A stretch of DNA of 64,000 nucleotides from Empedobacter sp036647415 (GTDB taxonomy: Bacteria; Bacteroidota; Bacteroidia; Flavobacteriales; Weeksellaceae), in NCBI RefSeq assembly GCF_036647415.1, contig NZ_JAVXKG010000008.1, forward strand, positions 1-64,000, in the 5' to 3' direction. Positions 1 to 7,563 of this stretch are shown piece by piece. Positions within the stretch are counted from its first letter, which is position 1. Each line of letters starts with the position of its first letter. The position numbers and the translations under genes were made by a program. Under the pieces are notes generated by a model. The model was not told the DNA's origin and did not search any database. It saw nothing but the letters and a program-made list of their open reading frames with translations.

Positions 1-71
1 TTTTTACATAAATCGTGATATTGTTGCATTTTGATTATATTTAACCTTTCAAATTTAAGGAATTTTTTAGA

Positions 72-335
72 ATGAAGTGGAGTTTAATATTATCGATTTT
101 AATAATTTTCATGTTTTTTGCATCGTATAGTAAATCTGATTTTGGACGAAAAATAGCACAACATTTTTATTTTCAAACAACTTTTATCGTTGTGTTAATC
201 ATTGTTTTTGTCTCTAAAATAATTCATTTACGATTAAATTTAATCTCAATGATTTCTTTAATCATACTTGGATCCATTATCTACATGAGTTTACCAAATT
301 ATATTCAACAATTAAGAAAAAGGATAGGGAAATAA
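72..335 (+). CDS. Small hydrophobic membrane protein, unknown function
   Basis: An 87-residue protein that I do not recognise. It shows three hydrophobic stretches (about residues 3-18, 35-50 and 56-72) separated by short basic segments, and it ends with a basic tail (QLRKRIGK), so it is probably an inner-membrane protein with three short helices. It lies just upstream of rlmB in the same direction, but rlmB has its own -7 element in the 27-base gap, so the two need not form one operon. The start is the first ATG. The first 71 bases of the window contain no other gene. Confidence is moderate that it is real and nil as to function. Confidence 0.6.
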   Translation: MKWSLILSILIIFMFFASYSKSDFGRKIAQHFYFQTTFIVVLIIVFVSKIIHLRLNLISMISLIILGSIIYMSLPNYIQQLRKRIGK

Positions 336-349
336 TCTAATAGAATATT

Positions 350-357
350 TATCTTTG
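350..357 (+). promoter_or_regulatory. -7 element of the rlmB promoter
   Basis: TATCTTTG matches the Bacteroidota -7 consensus TAnnTTTG exactly and ends only 5 bases before the rlmB ATG, which predicts an almost leaderless transcript. I see no clear -33 TTG at the usual distance. Confidence 0.55.
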
Positions 358-362
358 CAGTT

Positions 363-1112
363 ATGAAAGACGAATCAGCGATTTTTGGTTTAAGACCAGT
401 AATAGAAGCAATTGAAGCAGGTAAAACAATCGATAAAATTTTTGTTCAAAAAGGTTTACAAGGAGAAATTTTCTCAGAATTAAGAAAATTGATTACAGAA
501 TATGAAATTCCTGTAAGTTATGTACCTGTTGAAAAATTAAATCGTTTTACAGGAAAAAATCACCAAGGTGTTTATGCTTTTGTTTCTCCGATAGAGTTTG
601 ATTCAATCGAAAACGTATTACCACAGATTTGGGAAAATGGAAAAACACCATTTATTTTGATTTTAGATCGAATAAGTGATGTTCGTAATTTTGGTGCAAT
701 TGCACGTACAGCAGAATGTGTTGGTGTAGATGCAATTATTATCCCTCTAAAAGGATCTGCATCTGTAAATGCAGACGCGATCAAAACTTCTACAGGAGCT
801 TTATATAATATACCAGTTTGTAAGGAAGGAAATTTAGTAAATGTAATTCGTTACTTACAATCTGCAGGAATTTCTGTTTACAGTGCCTCTGAGAAATCTG
901 CTGATTTTATTTATGATGCGGACTTTTCTGTACCAACTGCAATTGTAATGGGAAGTGAAGAAGATGGAGTTTCGGATTCTATTTTGAAAGTTTCGGATAA
1001 AATGATTAAATTGCCTATGACAGGACAAACAGCTTCTCTTAATGTATCGGTTGCCGCTGGTGCTATTTTATACGAAGCCGTTCGTCAAAGAATCAACCAA
1101 GATTTATTTTAA
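363..1112 (+). CDS. rlmB: 23S rRNA (guanosine(2251)-2'-O)-methyltransferase RlmB (SpoU/TrmH family)
   Basis: Methylates the 2'-hydroxyl of a conserved guanosine in the peptidyl-transferase region of 23S rRNA using SAM. Residues 5-77 form the small L30e-like substrate-binding domain (FGLRPVIEAI near the start, KNHQGVYAFV at its end). Residues 95-245 form the SpoU knotted methyltransferase domain with motif 1 (DRISDVRNFGAIART, the Arg/Asn at 108-109), motif 2 (VMGSEEDG, about 195-202) and motif 3 (LPMTGQTASLNVSVA, about 217-231). The length of 249 is typical. Other SpoU enzymes are similar, but the N-terminal domain and the motif set favour RlmB. A small membrane protein gene follows after 14 bases and is probably co-transcribed. 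Confidence 0.93.
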   Translation: MKDESAIFGLRPVIEAIEAGKTIDKIFVQKGLQGEIFSELRKLITEYEIPVSYVPVEKLNRFTGKNHQGVYAFVSPIEFDSIENVLPQIWENGKTPFILILDRISDVRNFGAIARTAECVGVDAIIIPLKGSASVNADAIKTSTGALYNIPVCKEGNLVNVIRYLQSAGISVYSASEKSADFIYDADFSVPTAIVMGSEEDGVSDSILKVSDKMIKLPMTGQTASLNVSVAAGAILYEAVRQRINQDLF

Positions 1113-1126
1113 TAAAATATAAAACT

Positions 1127-1441
1127 ATGACCTATTCTACATTTATTGGAGTGCTATTAATCGCGATTAGCGTTGCGATGTATTATTTTACAAACCTTGA
1201 TTATACTCGATTTTTTTCGGACAAAGAATTTTTGGTTGGAATAACTGGAGGAGCAGGAATTGGATTTGTTTTAGGTGGATTTTTAGGTTGGCTTTACAAA
1301 TACAAATCTGTAAATAAAGCAAATAAAGCAATTGCAGATGAAGAAAAACGTAAAGTTGCAGAACAAAAAGCACAAGAAGAGCTTGCTAAAAATCAAGCAA
1401 AAATAGATGCGCAACAATATAAAGATGAATCTGGTTTATAG
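1127..1441 (+). CDS. Small membrane protein with charged C-terminal tail, unknown function
   Basis: A 104-residue protein. Two predicted membrane helices (about residues 5-22 and 36-59, the second rich in glycine: GITGGAGIGFVLGGFLG) are followed by a cytoplasmic tail of Lys, Glu, Ala and Gln (about 65-104) that should form a helix or short coiled coil. I do not recognise a family. It begins 14 bases after rlmB and is followed directly by a strong terminator, so it is the last gene of an rlmB transcription unit. Confidence 0.65.
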   Translation: MTYSTFIGVLLIAISVAMYYFTNLDYTRFFSDKEFLVGITGGAGIGFVLGGFLGWLYKYKSVNKANKAIADEEKRKVAEQKAQEELAKNQAKIDAQQYKDESGL

Positions 1442-1460
1442 ATTTTAAAGATATAAGGAT

Positions 1461-1496
1461 AAAAAACGGTCGAAAATTAATTTTCGACCGTTTTTT
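1461..1496. terminator. Bidirectional intrinsic terminator between convergent genes
   Basis: A perfect 36-base palindrome with an A-run on the left and a T-run on the right and a TTAA centre. It can stop transcription from both sides. The central TTA is the stop codon (TAA on the minus strand) of the exosortase F-associated gene, so one arm is coding. Confidence 0.88.
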
Positions 1497-1923
1497 TATG
1501 TTGCATTTCTTGGTAATAAAAACAAGGAACTAAGATTAATAAAAACATAGGTTGTATGAGAAATCGTCTGATATAAAAGAAAACCATTTCTCCAGATGAA
1601 AACTTTGTAGAGATTAAATAATTATAGATTGGCAAAAGTAAAAGCAAACCAATAGCTAAAATAAAGATAGAGAATTTGACATAACTTTTTTTCCAGAATA
1701 CTAGTAAAATAATCAAAACAGTTAAGATTGAATTGATAAAGTATCTAAAAATAATACTGAGATTAAGATTAAGAAAATCGATCTCGGGAAAATGTGGATG
1801 TCCAATTCTATGAAAATAATCTAAAAAAGGATCATAAAATAAAGTGTCTTCAAATTTTCGAACTAGGATTAATCCAAAAATTAAAAGAATAGCACCAGTA
1901 TAACGTAAAAATTTATTTGGCAT
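1477..1923 (-). CDS. Exosortase F system-associated membrane protein
   Basis: A 148-residue integral membrane protein with about four hydrophobic segments. Its start overlaps the end of the XrtF gene by 11 bases, the arrangement seen for the flavobacterial family named for sitting next to exosortase XrtF. No catalytic motif is visible, and its role in the exosortase system is unknown to me. Assignment rests on position, length, and membrane character with an RKFEDTLFYDP-like loop near residues 22-32. The stop codon lies in the loop of the downstream terminator hairpin, so its last few codons form one arm of that hairpin. Confidence 0.75.
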   Translation of the reverse strand: MPNKFLRYTGAILLIFGLILVRKFEDTLFYDPFLDYFHRIGHPHFPEIDFLNLNLSIIFRYFINSILTVLIILLVFWKKSYVKFSIFILAIGLLLLLPIYNYLISTKFSSGEMVFFYIRRFLIQPMFLLILVPCFYYQEMQHKKTVEN

Positions 1924-2455
1924 TTTGCTTGTTATATTTCGTTACAAAAAATTTGATCCAAACAATCCAAAGCACTACAATAGAACCATAGATTATTGCA
2001 GGAAATAAATAATCATGTGCCATTTTTCCGTATTCGTCGTGATATCTAAAAATATAATTTAGTAACATAATTCGAGCAATATTCATTATAAATAAAGCAC
2101 CTAAACCAGCTATAATAAACAAAAAAGTTTGTTTGAAATTAGTATAAAACGCAACAATAAACGCAACAAATATAATTAAGATAGAAATTGCATTACAACC
2201 TTCATTTACAATAGAAGCAACTTGTCCATCTACGACTAATCTCATCCAAGGTTGCTGATCTGCAATGTTAGAAAAAGAGAAAAAGCCACATGTGTTTAGT
2301 CCAATTGCAGAAACATCAGAAGTAAATTTTGTAAACGGATCTGGTATATTGTGCGGTAAGTATTGATCTAAATAAAGCTTGTACAATAAACTCAGAATAA
2401 TATAAGTTCCGAGAAATCGAGCTAAAAATAACAATAACGGTTTAAATTCTTTCAT
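1913..2455 (-). CDS. xrtF: Exosortase family protein XrtF
   Basis: Predicted membrane-embedded cysteine transpeptidase of the exosortase/archaeosortase family, which processes C-terminal sorting signals of exported proteins. The three family residues are present: catalytic Cys87 in NEGCNAIS, Arg128 in NIARIMLLN and His147 in KMAHDYLFP. Each sits at the end of, or beside, a hydrophobic helix. There are about five membrane segments in 180 residues, the compact form typical of XrtF. It is the first gene of a two-gene unit with the exosortase F-associated protein. Known family members are flavobacterial, and no obvious substrate carrying a C-terminal sorting signal lies nearby. Confidence 0.85.
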   Translation of the reverse strand: MKEFKPLLLFLARFLGTYIILSLLYKLYLDQYLPHNIPDPFTKFTSDVSAIGLNTCGFFSFSNIADQQPWMRLVVDGQVASIVNEGCNAISILIIFVAFIVAFYTNFKQTFLFIIAGLGALFIMNIARIMLLNYIFRYHDEYGKMAHDYLFPAIIYGSIVVLWIVWIKFFVTKYNKQNAK

Positions 2456-2473
2456 TGGTCATAAAATCTAAAA

Positions 2474-2481
2474 CAAATATA
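2474..2481 (-). promoter_or_regulatory. -7 element for the xrtF unit
   Basis: Read on the minus strand this is TATATTTG, an exact TAnnTTTG match 18 bases upstream of the xrtF ATG. No convincing -33 element is visible. Confidence 0.45.
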
Positions 2482-2500
2482 AACGAAAATGACTATCATT

Positions 2501-2531
2501 TTGATAAACTAATGATTAATCAATAAATTTG
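2501..2531 (+). promoter_or_regulatory. Promoter of the GAF protein-rsmG unit
   Basis: A -33 TTG (2501-2503) and a -7 TAAATTTG (2524-2531) are separated by 20 bases, the spacing expected for Bacteroidota sigma factor. The gene start is 20 bases downstream. Confidence 0.6.
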
Positions 2532-2551
2532 TTCTTTATATAACGTACAAG

Positions 2552-2998
2552 ATGCAAGAATTACATAAACGAATAGATATTATTGTGGACAGCACAATTT
2601 CTATTGATGAAAAACTTCAGAAAATTTGTCAATTATTAAGCGACGAAATCGATTATTACAATTGGGTAGGTTTTTATTTTAAGAATGGCGATAAAAACGA
2701 ACTGAAACTTGGACCTTATGTTGGTGCAGAAACGGATCATACAATTATACCTTACGGAAAAGGAATTTGTGGGCAAGTAGCAGAATCTAATCAAACTTTT
2801 GTGGTTCCTGATGTTTATGCACAAGATAATTATTTGGCATGTTCTATCGAAACAAAAGCAGAAATTGTGGTTCCTATTTTTAAGAATGGAGAAAATATAG
2901 GTCAAATAGATATCGATTCTCACACAATCAATCCATTTACGGATGATGATACAAAGTTGTTAGATTATATTTGCAAACGCATTAGCGAAATAATATAA
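2552..2998 (+). CDS. GAF domain protein of the free methionine-(R)-sulfoxide reductase (fRMsr/YebR) type
   Basis: A single GAF domain over nearly the whole 148 residues, with the family signature blocks NWVGFYF (38-43), GKGICG (69-74), VVPDV (84-88), AEIVVPI (103-109) and GQIDIDS (117-123). fRMsr reduces free methionine R-sulfoxide. Two of the family's three redox cysteines are present (Cys73 in GICG and Cys97 in YLACS), whereas the one normally just before the IP motif is replaced (TDHTIIPYG), so activity would have to use the remaining pair. The stop codon is one base before the rsmG start, so the two are co-transcribed. A non-enzymatic sensor role is possible. Confidence 0.8.
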   Translation: MQELHKRIDIIVDSTISIDEKLQKICQLLSDEIDYYNWVGFYFKNGDKNELKLGPYVGAETDHTIIPYGKGICGQVAESNQTFVVPDVYAQDNYLACSIETKAEIVVPIFKNGENIGQIDIDSHTINPFTDDDTKLLDYICKRISEII

Positions 2999-2999
2999 T

Positions 3000-3629
3000 A
3001 TGGTAAATTTAATTTTAAACTATTTTCCTGATTTAACAGAAAAACAAATCGAACAATTTTCTAAAGTTGGTGATTTGTATAAAGAATGGAACAATCAAAT
3101 CAATGTTGTATCTAGAAAAGACATTGATGAAATCTATACCAATCATATTTTGCATTCGTTGGCAATTGCAAAAGTAATGGAATTTGCAGACGGAACTAGC
3201 GTTTTAGATGTTGGTACTGGAGGCGGTTTACCAGGAATTCCATTGGCTATTTTATTTCCGAATGTGCAATTTCATTTAGTAGATTCTATCGGTAAAAAAA
3301 TAAAAGTTGTACAAGGTGTTGCAGATGGTTTAGGTTTGACAAATGTAAAGGCAGAACAAAAACGTGCCGAAGAAATCAAAGATAAATATGATTTTGTAGT
3401 ATCGCGTGCTGTTACAGCTATGCCCCGTTTTGCTGAATGGATTAGAGGAAAATTTAAAAAAGATTCAATCAACCCATTTCCAAATGGACTTTTATATTTA
3501 AAAGGAGGAGATTTAACAGAAGAATTGGCCGATTTTCCGAACGCTGTTTTATTTGATATTTCTAATTTCTTTGAAGAAGATTTTTACGAAACCAAAAAAG
3601 TAGTTTATCTCGATAAAAAAGATATTTAG
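3000..3629 (+). CDS. rsmG: 16S rRNA (guanine(527)-N7)-methyltransferase RsmG
   Basis: Methylates N7 of G527 in the 530 loop of 16S rRNA; loss in other bacteria gives low-level streptomycin resistance. The Rossmann SAM-binding motif VLDVGTGGGLPGIPLA lies at residues 68-83, and the DFVVSRAVTAMPRF block characteristic of GidB/RsmG at about 130-143. The N-terminal YKEWNNQINVVSRKD segment also fits. Length 209 is normal. It follows the GAF protein with a one-base gap and is closed by a terminator. Confidence 0.95.
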   Translation: MVNLILNYFPDLTEKQIEQFSKVGDLYKEWNNQINVVSRKDIDEIYTNHILHSLAIAKVMEFADGTSVLDVGTGGGLPGIPLAILFPNVQFHLVDSIGKKIKVVQGVADGLGLTNVKAEQKRAEEIKDKYDFVVSRAVTAMPRFAEWIRGKFKKDSINPFPNGLLYLKGGDLTEELADFPNAVLFDISNFFEEDFYETKKVVYLDKKDI

Positions 3630-3643
3630 ACACATAAAAATTT

Positions 3644-3674
3644 AACCGAAATCAAATTGATTTCGGTTTTTTTT
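3644..3674 (+). terminator. Intrinsic terminator after rsmG
   Basis: Ten-base-pair stem (AACCGAAATC / GATTTCGGTT) with a 5-base loop, followed by an 8-base T-run. Confidence 0.85.
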
Positions 3675-3799
3675 ATTTTAGGATTTTCGATTGCTAGTTT
3701 AATTCAACCGAAAAATTATCTATCCTAAAAATAAGTTAAAACAGTACTTTATCTTATTATTCCACTCGTTATTAAGTAGGATAAGTCCTCAAAATTTAC

Positions 3800-3807
3800 T
3801 ATATTTG
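3800..3807 (+). promoter_or_regulatory. -7 element of the gyrB promoter
   Basis: TATATTTG, an exact TAnnTTTG match, 28 bases upstream of the gyrB ATG. No standard TTG is visible at -33. Confidence 0.5.
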
Positions 3808-3835
3808 TTTGTTTTAAAAAGTTAGAGACATAATT

Positions 3836-5776
3836 ATGAGTAATAACACATATACGGCGGATAATATCCAAGCGTTAGAAGGAATGGAGCACGTACGTCT
3901 TCGTCCATCAATGTATATTGGAGACGTCGGAGTTAGAGGATTACACCACCTAGTTTATGAGGTTGTTGATAACTCTATTGATGAAGCTTTAGCAGGATAC
4001 TGTGATACGATTTCTGTATCTATTCTGGAAGGAAATTCTGTTCGTGTAATTGATAATGGACGTGGTATTCCAGTTGATTTACACAAAAAAGAAGGAAAGT
4101 CTGCTTTAGAGGTTGTAATGACTAAAATTGGTGCTGGAGGTAAGTTTGATAAAGATACATATAAAGTATCTGGAGGTTTGCACGGAGTTGGTGTTTCGTG
4201 TGTTAATGCCTTGTCAAATCACTTATCTGCAGAAATTAATAAAAACGGAAAATCATATATTCAAGAATACTCAAAAGGTAAAGCTTTATATGATGTAAAA
4301 GAAGTTGGTGTTTCAGATCATAACGGAACAACAGTTACATTTACACCAGATGATACAATTTTTCAAGAAACAGTATATAATTTCTCAACATTAGCAAGCC
4401 GTTTACGCGAATTATCTTACTTAAACAAAGGAATTACAATTACCTTGACAGATGAAAGAGAAAAAGATGCTGATGGAAATTATGTAACAGAAACTTTTCA
4501 TTCAGAAGGTGGATTAAAAGAATTTGTTGAGTTTATTGACGGAAGTCGTGAAGCAATTATGGACAAAGTTATTTTCATGGAAGGTGAACGTGACGGTATT
4601 CCAGTTGAGGTTGCAATGCGCTATAATACGTCTTATACAGAGAATTTACACTCATACGTTAACAATATCAATACGCACGAAGGTGGAACACACTTAACAG
4701 GTTTCCGTAGAGCCTTAACGCGTACATTGAAAAAATATGCTGAAGAAAATTTTAATTTAGCAAAAGAAAAAGTAGAGATTGTAGGAGACGATTTCCGTGA
4801 AGGATTAACAGCTGTTATTTCTGTAAAGGTGATGGAACCTCAATTTGAAGGACAAACTAAAACAAAATTAGGAAACTCGGAAGTTTCTCCAGCTGTTGAT
4901 AAAATAGTTGCAGAAATGTTAACTAATTTCTTAGAAGAAAATCCTACAGAAGCAAAACAAATTGTTGATAAAGTAGTTTTAGCAGCAAAAGCTCGTCAGG
5001 CAGCGAAGAAAGCTCGTGAAATGGTACAACGCAAAAACCCAATGGGAGGAAGCGGATTACCAGGAAAATTAGCAGATTGTTCTTCACGTAATCCAGAAGA
5101 GTCTGAGTTATTCTTAGTGGAGGGAGATTCTGCCGGAGGTACAGCAAAACAAGGTCGTGATCGTCATTTTCAAGCAATATTACCATTACGTGGTAAGATT
5201 TTGAATGTTGAAAAAGCGATGGCACACAAAGTTTTAGACAACGAAGAGATTAAAAATATTTATACAGCTTTAGGTGTAACTATCGGAACAGAAGAAGATT
5301 CGAAAGCTTTAAATATCTCAAAACTACGTTATCATAAAGTAGTAATTATGACCGATGCCGATGTCGATGGTTCACATATCTCGACATTAATCTTAACATT
5401 CTTTTTTCGTTATATGAAAGAGTTGGTAGAGCAAGGACATATTTATATTGCAACACCACCTTTATATTTAATTAAAAAAGGAGCAAAAGGTGAATACGCA
5501 TGGAATGAAAAAGACCGTGAACGCTTAACAGCAGAATTTTCTTCGGATGGATCAGGTAAAGGTGTTACAATACAACGATACAAAGGTCTTGGAGAAATGA
5601 ATGCGGAGCAATTATGGGATACAACTCTAAATCCAGAATTCAGAACATTGCGCCAAGTAACAATTGATAGCGCAACAGAAGCGGATCGTGTATTCTCTAT
5701 GTTAATGGGAGATGATGTACCACCACGTCGTGAGTTTATCGAGAAAAATGCACATTATGCTAAGATTGATGTTTAA
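3836..5776 (+). CDS. gyrB: DNA gyrase subunit B
   Basis: ATPase subunit of the type II topoisomerase that introduces negative supercoils. The GHKL ATPase domain (about 1-220) shows catalytic Glu42 and Asn46 in YEVVDNSIDEA, the DNGRGIP loop at 73-79 and the glycine-rich lid GGLHGVGVSCVNALS at about 113-127. The transducer domain is followed by the TOPRIM domain with LVEGDSAGG (about 428-436) and the metal-binding DADVDGSHI (about 507-515). The C-terminal QRYKGLGEMNAEQLW block contacts GyrA. At 646 residues it is the normal short form without the enterobacterial insert. It is a single-gene unit; gyrA is not in the window. Confidence 0.97.
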   Translation: MSNNTYTADNIQALEGMEHVRLRPSMYIGDVGVRGLHHLVYEVVDNSIDEALAGYCDTISVSILEGNSVRVIDNGRGIPVDLHKKEGKSALEVVMTKIGAGGKFDKDTYKVSGGLHGVGVSCVNALSNHLSAEINKNGKSYIQEYSKGKALYDVKEVGVSDHNGTTVTFTPDDTIFQETVYNFSTLASRLRELSYLNKGITITLTDEREKDADGNYVTETFHSEGGLKEFVEFIDGSREAIMDKVIFMEGERDGIPVEVAMRYNTSYTENLHSYVNNINTHEGGTHLTGFRRALTRTLKKYAEENFNLAKEKVEIVGDDFREGLTAVISVKVMEPQFEGQTKTKLGNSEVSPAVDKIVAEMLTNFLEENPTEAKQIVDKVVLAAKARQAAKKAREMVQRKNPMGGSGLPGKLADCSSRNPEESELFLVEGDSAGGTAKQGRDRHFQAILPLRGKILNVEKAMAHKVLDNEEIKNIYTALGVTIGTEEDSKALNISKLRYHKVVIMTDADVDGSHISTLILTFFFRYMKELVEQGHIYIATPPLYLIKKGAKGEYAWNEKDRERLTAEFSSDGSGKGVTIQRYKGLGEMNAEQLWDTTLNPEFRTLRQVTIDSATEADRVFSMLMGDDVPPRREFIEKNAHYAKIDV

Positions 5777-5802
5777 TCAATAATTAGTAATAAAATATTC
5801 AA

Positions 5803-5842
5803 TAAAAAATCCAGCTTTTATAAAAGACTGGATTTTTTTATT
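5803..5842. terminator. Terminator after gyrB, possibly bidirectional
   Basis: Inverted repeat AAAAAATCCAG...CTGGATTTTTTT with an inner CTTTT/AAAAG pairing, A-rich on the left and T-rich on the right. It lies between gyrB and the convergent acetyltransferase gene. Confidence 0.85.
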
Positions 5843-5891
5843 GAGTAAAATTCTATTTTTGATATGTTTTTGAGTTTGTGCTTTGCTATTA

Positions 5892-6422
5892 TCAAACTGT
5901 TTCAAATTCTTTAGGATAAATAACAGTTCCAGTGACGTTTTTTAATCCATCATTTATCAATTCAATAGCCATAAAGGCATTCGACGGAACATCGAATGGT
6001 GCTTTTATATTCCATTTTTCGGCTGGCTCAAATCCAAATTTTGGATAATAGTGTTCATGTCCTAAAACAATTACAGATTTGAAATCTAAATCTCTCGCTA
6101 TTTCGAATCCTTTTTTGATTAATTGTCCTCCAATACCACTTTTCTGAAATTCAGGTCTTACAGCCATTGGTGCAAGTCCTAAGCTTTCGTGTAAGTTTCC
6201 TTTATTATCTTTAATCTTGATTTTAGTAAATAAAATATGTCCAATAATTTTATCATTTTCTATTGCTACAATTGAAAGTTCAGGAATAAAAACAGCTGGA
6301 TTATTTCTTAAAGCATTTACTAATTTCGCTTCACTATCTTGTCCAAATGCAATATTGTTAACTTCAAATATATCATTAAAGTCTTCCTCTGTTTCTTGTC
6401 TTAAAGTTATTTGTTTTGTCAT
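5892..6422 (-). CDS. GNAT family N-acetyltransferase (YhbS-like)
   Basis: Transfers an acetyl group from acetyl-CoA to an unknown amine. The acetyl-CoA pyrophosphate-binding motif A is clear: APMAVRPEFQKSGIGGQLI (about residues 85-103), with the Q-x-x-G-I-G-G turn. The segment VIVLGHEHYYPKFGFEPA (about 117-134) is typical of the YhbS/COG3153 branch. Length 176 is normal. Transcribed alone on the minus strand and convergent with gyrB. The substrate cannot be inferred. Confidence 0.85.
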   Translation of the reverse strand: MTKQITLRQETEEDFNDIFEVNNIAFGQDSEAKLVNALRNNPAVFIPELSIVAIENDKIIGHILFTKIKIKDNKGNLHESLGLAPMAVRPEFQKSGIGGQLIKKGFEIARDLDFKSVIVLGHEHYYPKFGFEPAEKWNIKAPFDVPSNAFMAIELINDGLKNVTGTVIYPKEFETV

Positions 6423-6498
6423 ATTTACATTCTTAATTATATTTTATGATGAGGTATAATAGTGTTAATTATAAAAACGTTCTATTTAAGTTTCATTA

Positions 6499-6512
6499 CA
6501 TTTTACGAAATA
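6499..6512. repeat. 14-base direct repeat, copy 1
   Basis: CATTTTACGAAATA occurs here and again at 7430-7443. The two copies flank the orphan lipoprotein gene. Copy 1 is in the gap downstream of that gene. Confidence 0.5.
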
Positions 6513-6528
6513 CATGTTAGTTAATGTT

Positions 6529-7359
6529 TTATTTAAAATATACTTGTAATTTTTTTTCAGTGCGGACATTATTTCCTAAATATTTACCAGGAATCCATTC
6601 AATATATTTATTTTGTAATTCTTTCTTGGCAATTTTATATAAATCATCTTTATATTTTTCATTATTTGGATACTCATTTACCCATTCATCTAATTTGATA
6701 TTTGAAATATGACCATCCTTTTCAATAATAAATTTTATATTCAAATACATTGATTTATTTGGGTCGAAATCTAATGGTAAAGTAGTATGTATCACAGGCA
6801 TTATTCCGTTGTCTAATAAAGTGATTTCTTTATTTTTATACTTTGGCATATCCTCATAATTTAAATCATAAAAATCTACTATAGAATCTTTATTCACGAC
6901 ATTGTTAATGAAATTACTTTTAGCTTTTTCAATAATTTCTTGGTAATAATTTTCACCATATTTTTTTTTCATAAAAAAGTTGACATATCCACTATAACAA
7001 CCATCTGTTTGATTCTTATAGATAATACATCCTAAATCTTCAATATAAAACTTAATTTTTTTTTCCTTTGCGATTTCTTTAATTTCGTTTATATAAGGTT
7101 GATTTATACAACCAAAACAAATTGTATTTGTTATAACACCATTGTATTTTTCTAAATCAATTTTAGCTCTTTGAATAGCATTAATACACATTGTATCATT
7201 TTCAGCTGGATTATTTAAATAATTTAAATCATGATTTTTTTGTTCTATTGAAACTATTTCAATCTCATTTTCGATAGAATTATTATAATCGAAATTTTCT
7301 TTTTTCTTACAGCAGAATAAGAAAAAAATAATGAAATATAATAAGTGAAATTTGTTCAT
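6529..7359 (-). CDS. Lipoprotein with a C-terminal TonB-C-like domain, function unknown
   Basis: A 276-residue protein with a lipoprotein signal peptide (lipobox around FLFC-C, residues 13-17). The central part (about 55-200) contains several cysteines (CINAIQRA, CFGCINQP, DLGCII, DGCYSG) and matches nothing I know. The last 70 residues (FIIEKDGHISNIKLDE ... YIEWIPGKYLGNNVRTEKKLQVYF) have the pattern of the TonB C-terminal domain found in many small Bacteroidota periplasmic proteins. The gene is very AT-rich, stands alone on the minus strand and is flanked by short direct repeats, so it may be an acquired accessory gene. It is unlikely to be a true TonB because it lacks an N-terminal membrane anchor helix and a proline-rich spacer. 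Confidence 0.65.
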   Translation of the reverse strand: MNKFHLLYFIIFFLFCCKKKENFDYNNSIENEIEIVSIEQKNHDLNYLNNPAENDTMCINAIQRAKIDLEKYNGVITNTICFGCINQPYINEIKEIAKEKKIKFYIEDLGCIIYKNQTDGCYSGYVNFFMKKKYGENYYQEIIEKAKSNFINNVVNKDSIVDFYDLNYEDMPKYKNKEITLLDNGIMPVIHTTLPLDFDPNKSMYLNIKFIIEKDGHISNIKLDEWVNEYPNNEKYKDDLYKIAKKELQNKYIEWIPGKYLGNNVRTEKKLQVYFK

Positions 7360-7429
7360 AAAATATTTATTATTAAAATAAGATTTTCTAGTGAAGAATC
7401 AAATGTTGTTTGTAGTTATTGAGCTATCT

Positions 7430-7443
7430 CATTTTACGAAATA
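7430..7443. repeat. 14-base direct repeat, copy 2
   Basis: Second copy of CATTTTACGAAATA (see 6499-6512), about 70 bases upstream of the start of the lipoprotein gene. Confidence 0.5.
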
Positions 7444-7471
7444 AAAAATAATCTTATTTTACTTCATAAAA

Positions 7472-7537
7472 TTATTCACTAATATAATTATTTTCAAGCA
7501 AGTTAGATACTGCTGAAAATAAAATATTAGTGAATAA
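7472..7537. repeat. Long imperfect inverted repeat in the intergenic gap
   Basis: Arms TTATTCACTAATATAATTA... and ...TATTAGTGAATAA are complementary over about 24 bases with one bulge and enclose an 18-base loop. Outer flanks (AATAATCTTATTTT and AATAAGTTATT) can extend the pairing. It has no T-run on the right and weak A-richness on the left, so it may be a rho-independent terminator remnant, an RNA structure or a cruciform. Confidence 0.45.
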
Positions 7538-7563
7538 TAAAATAAGTTATTTGTGATTTCTGT

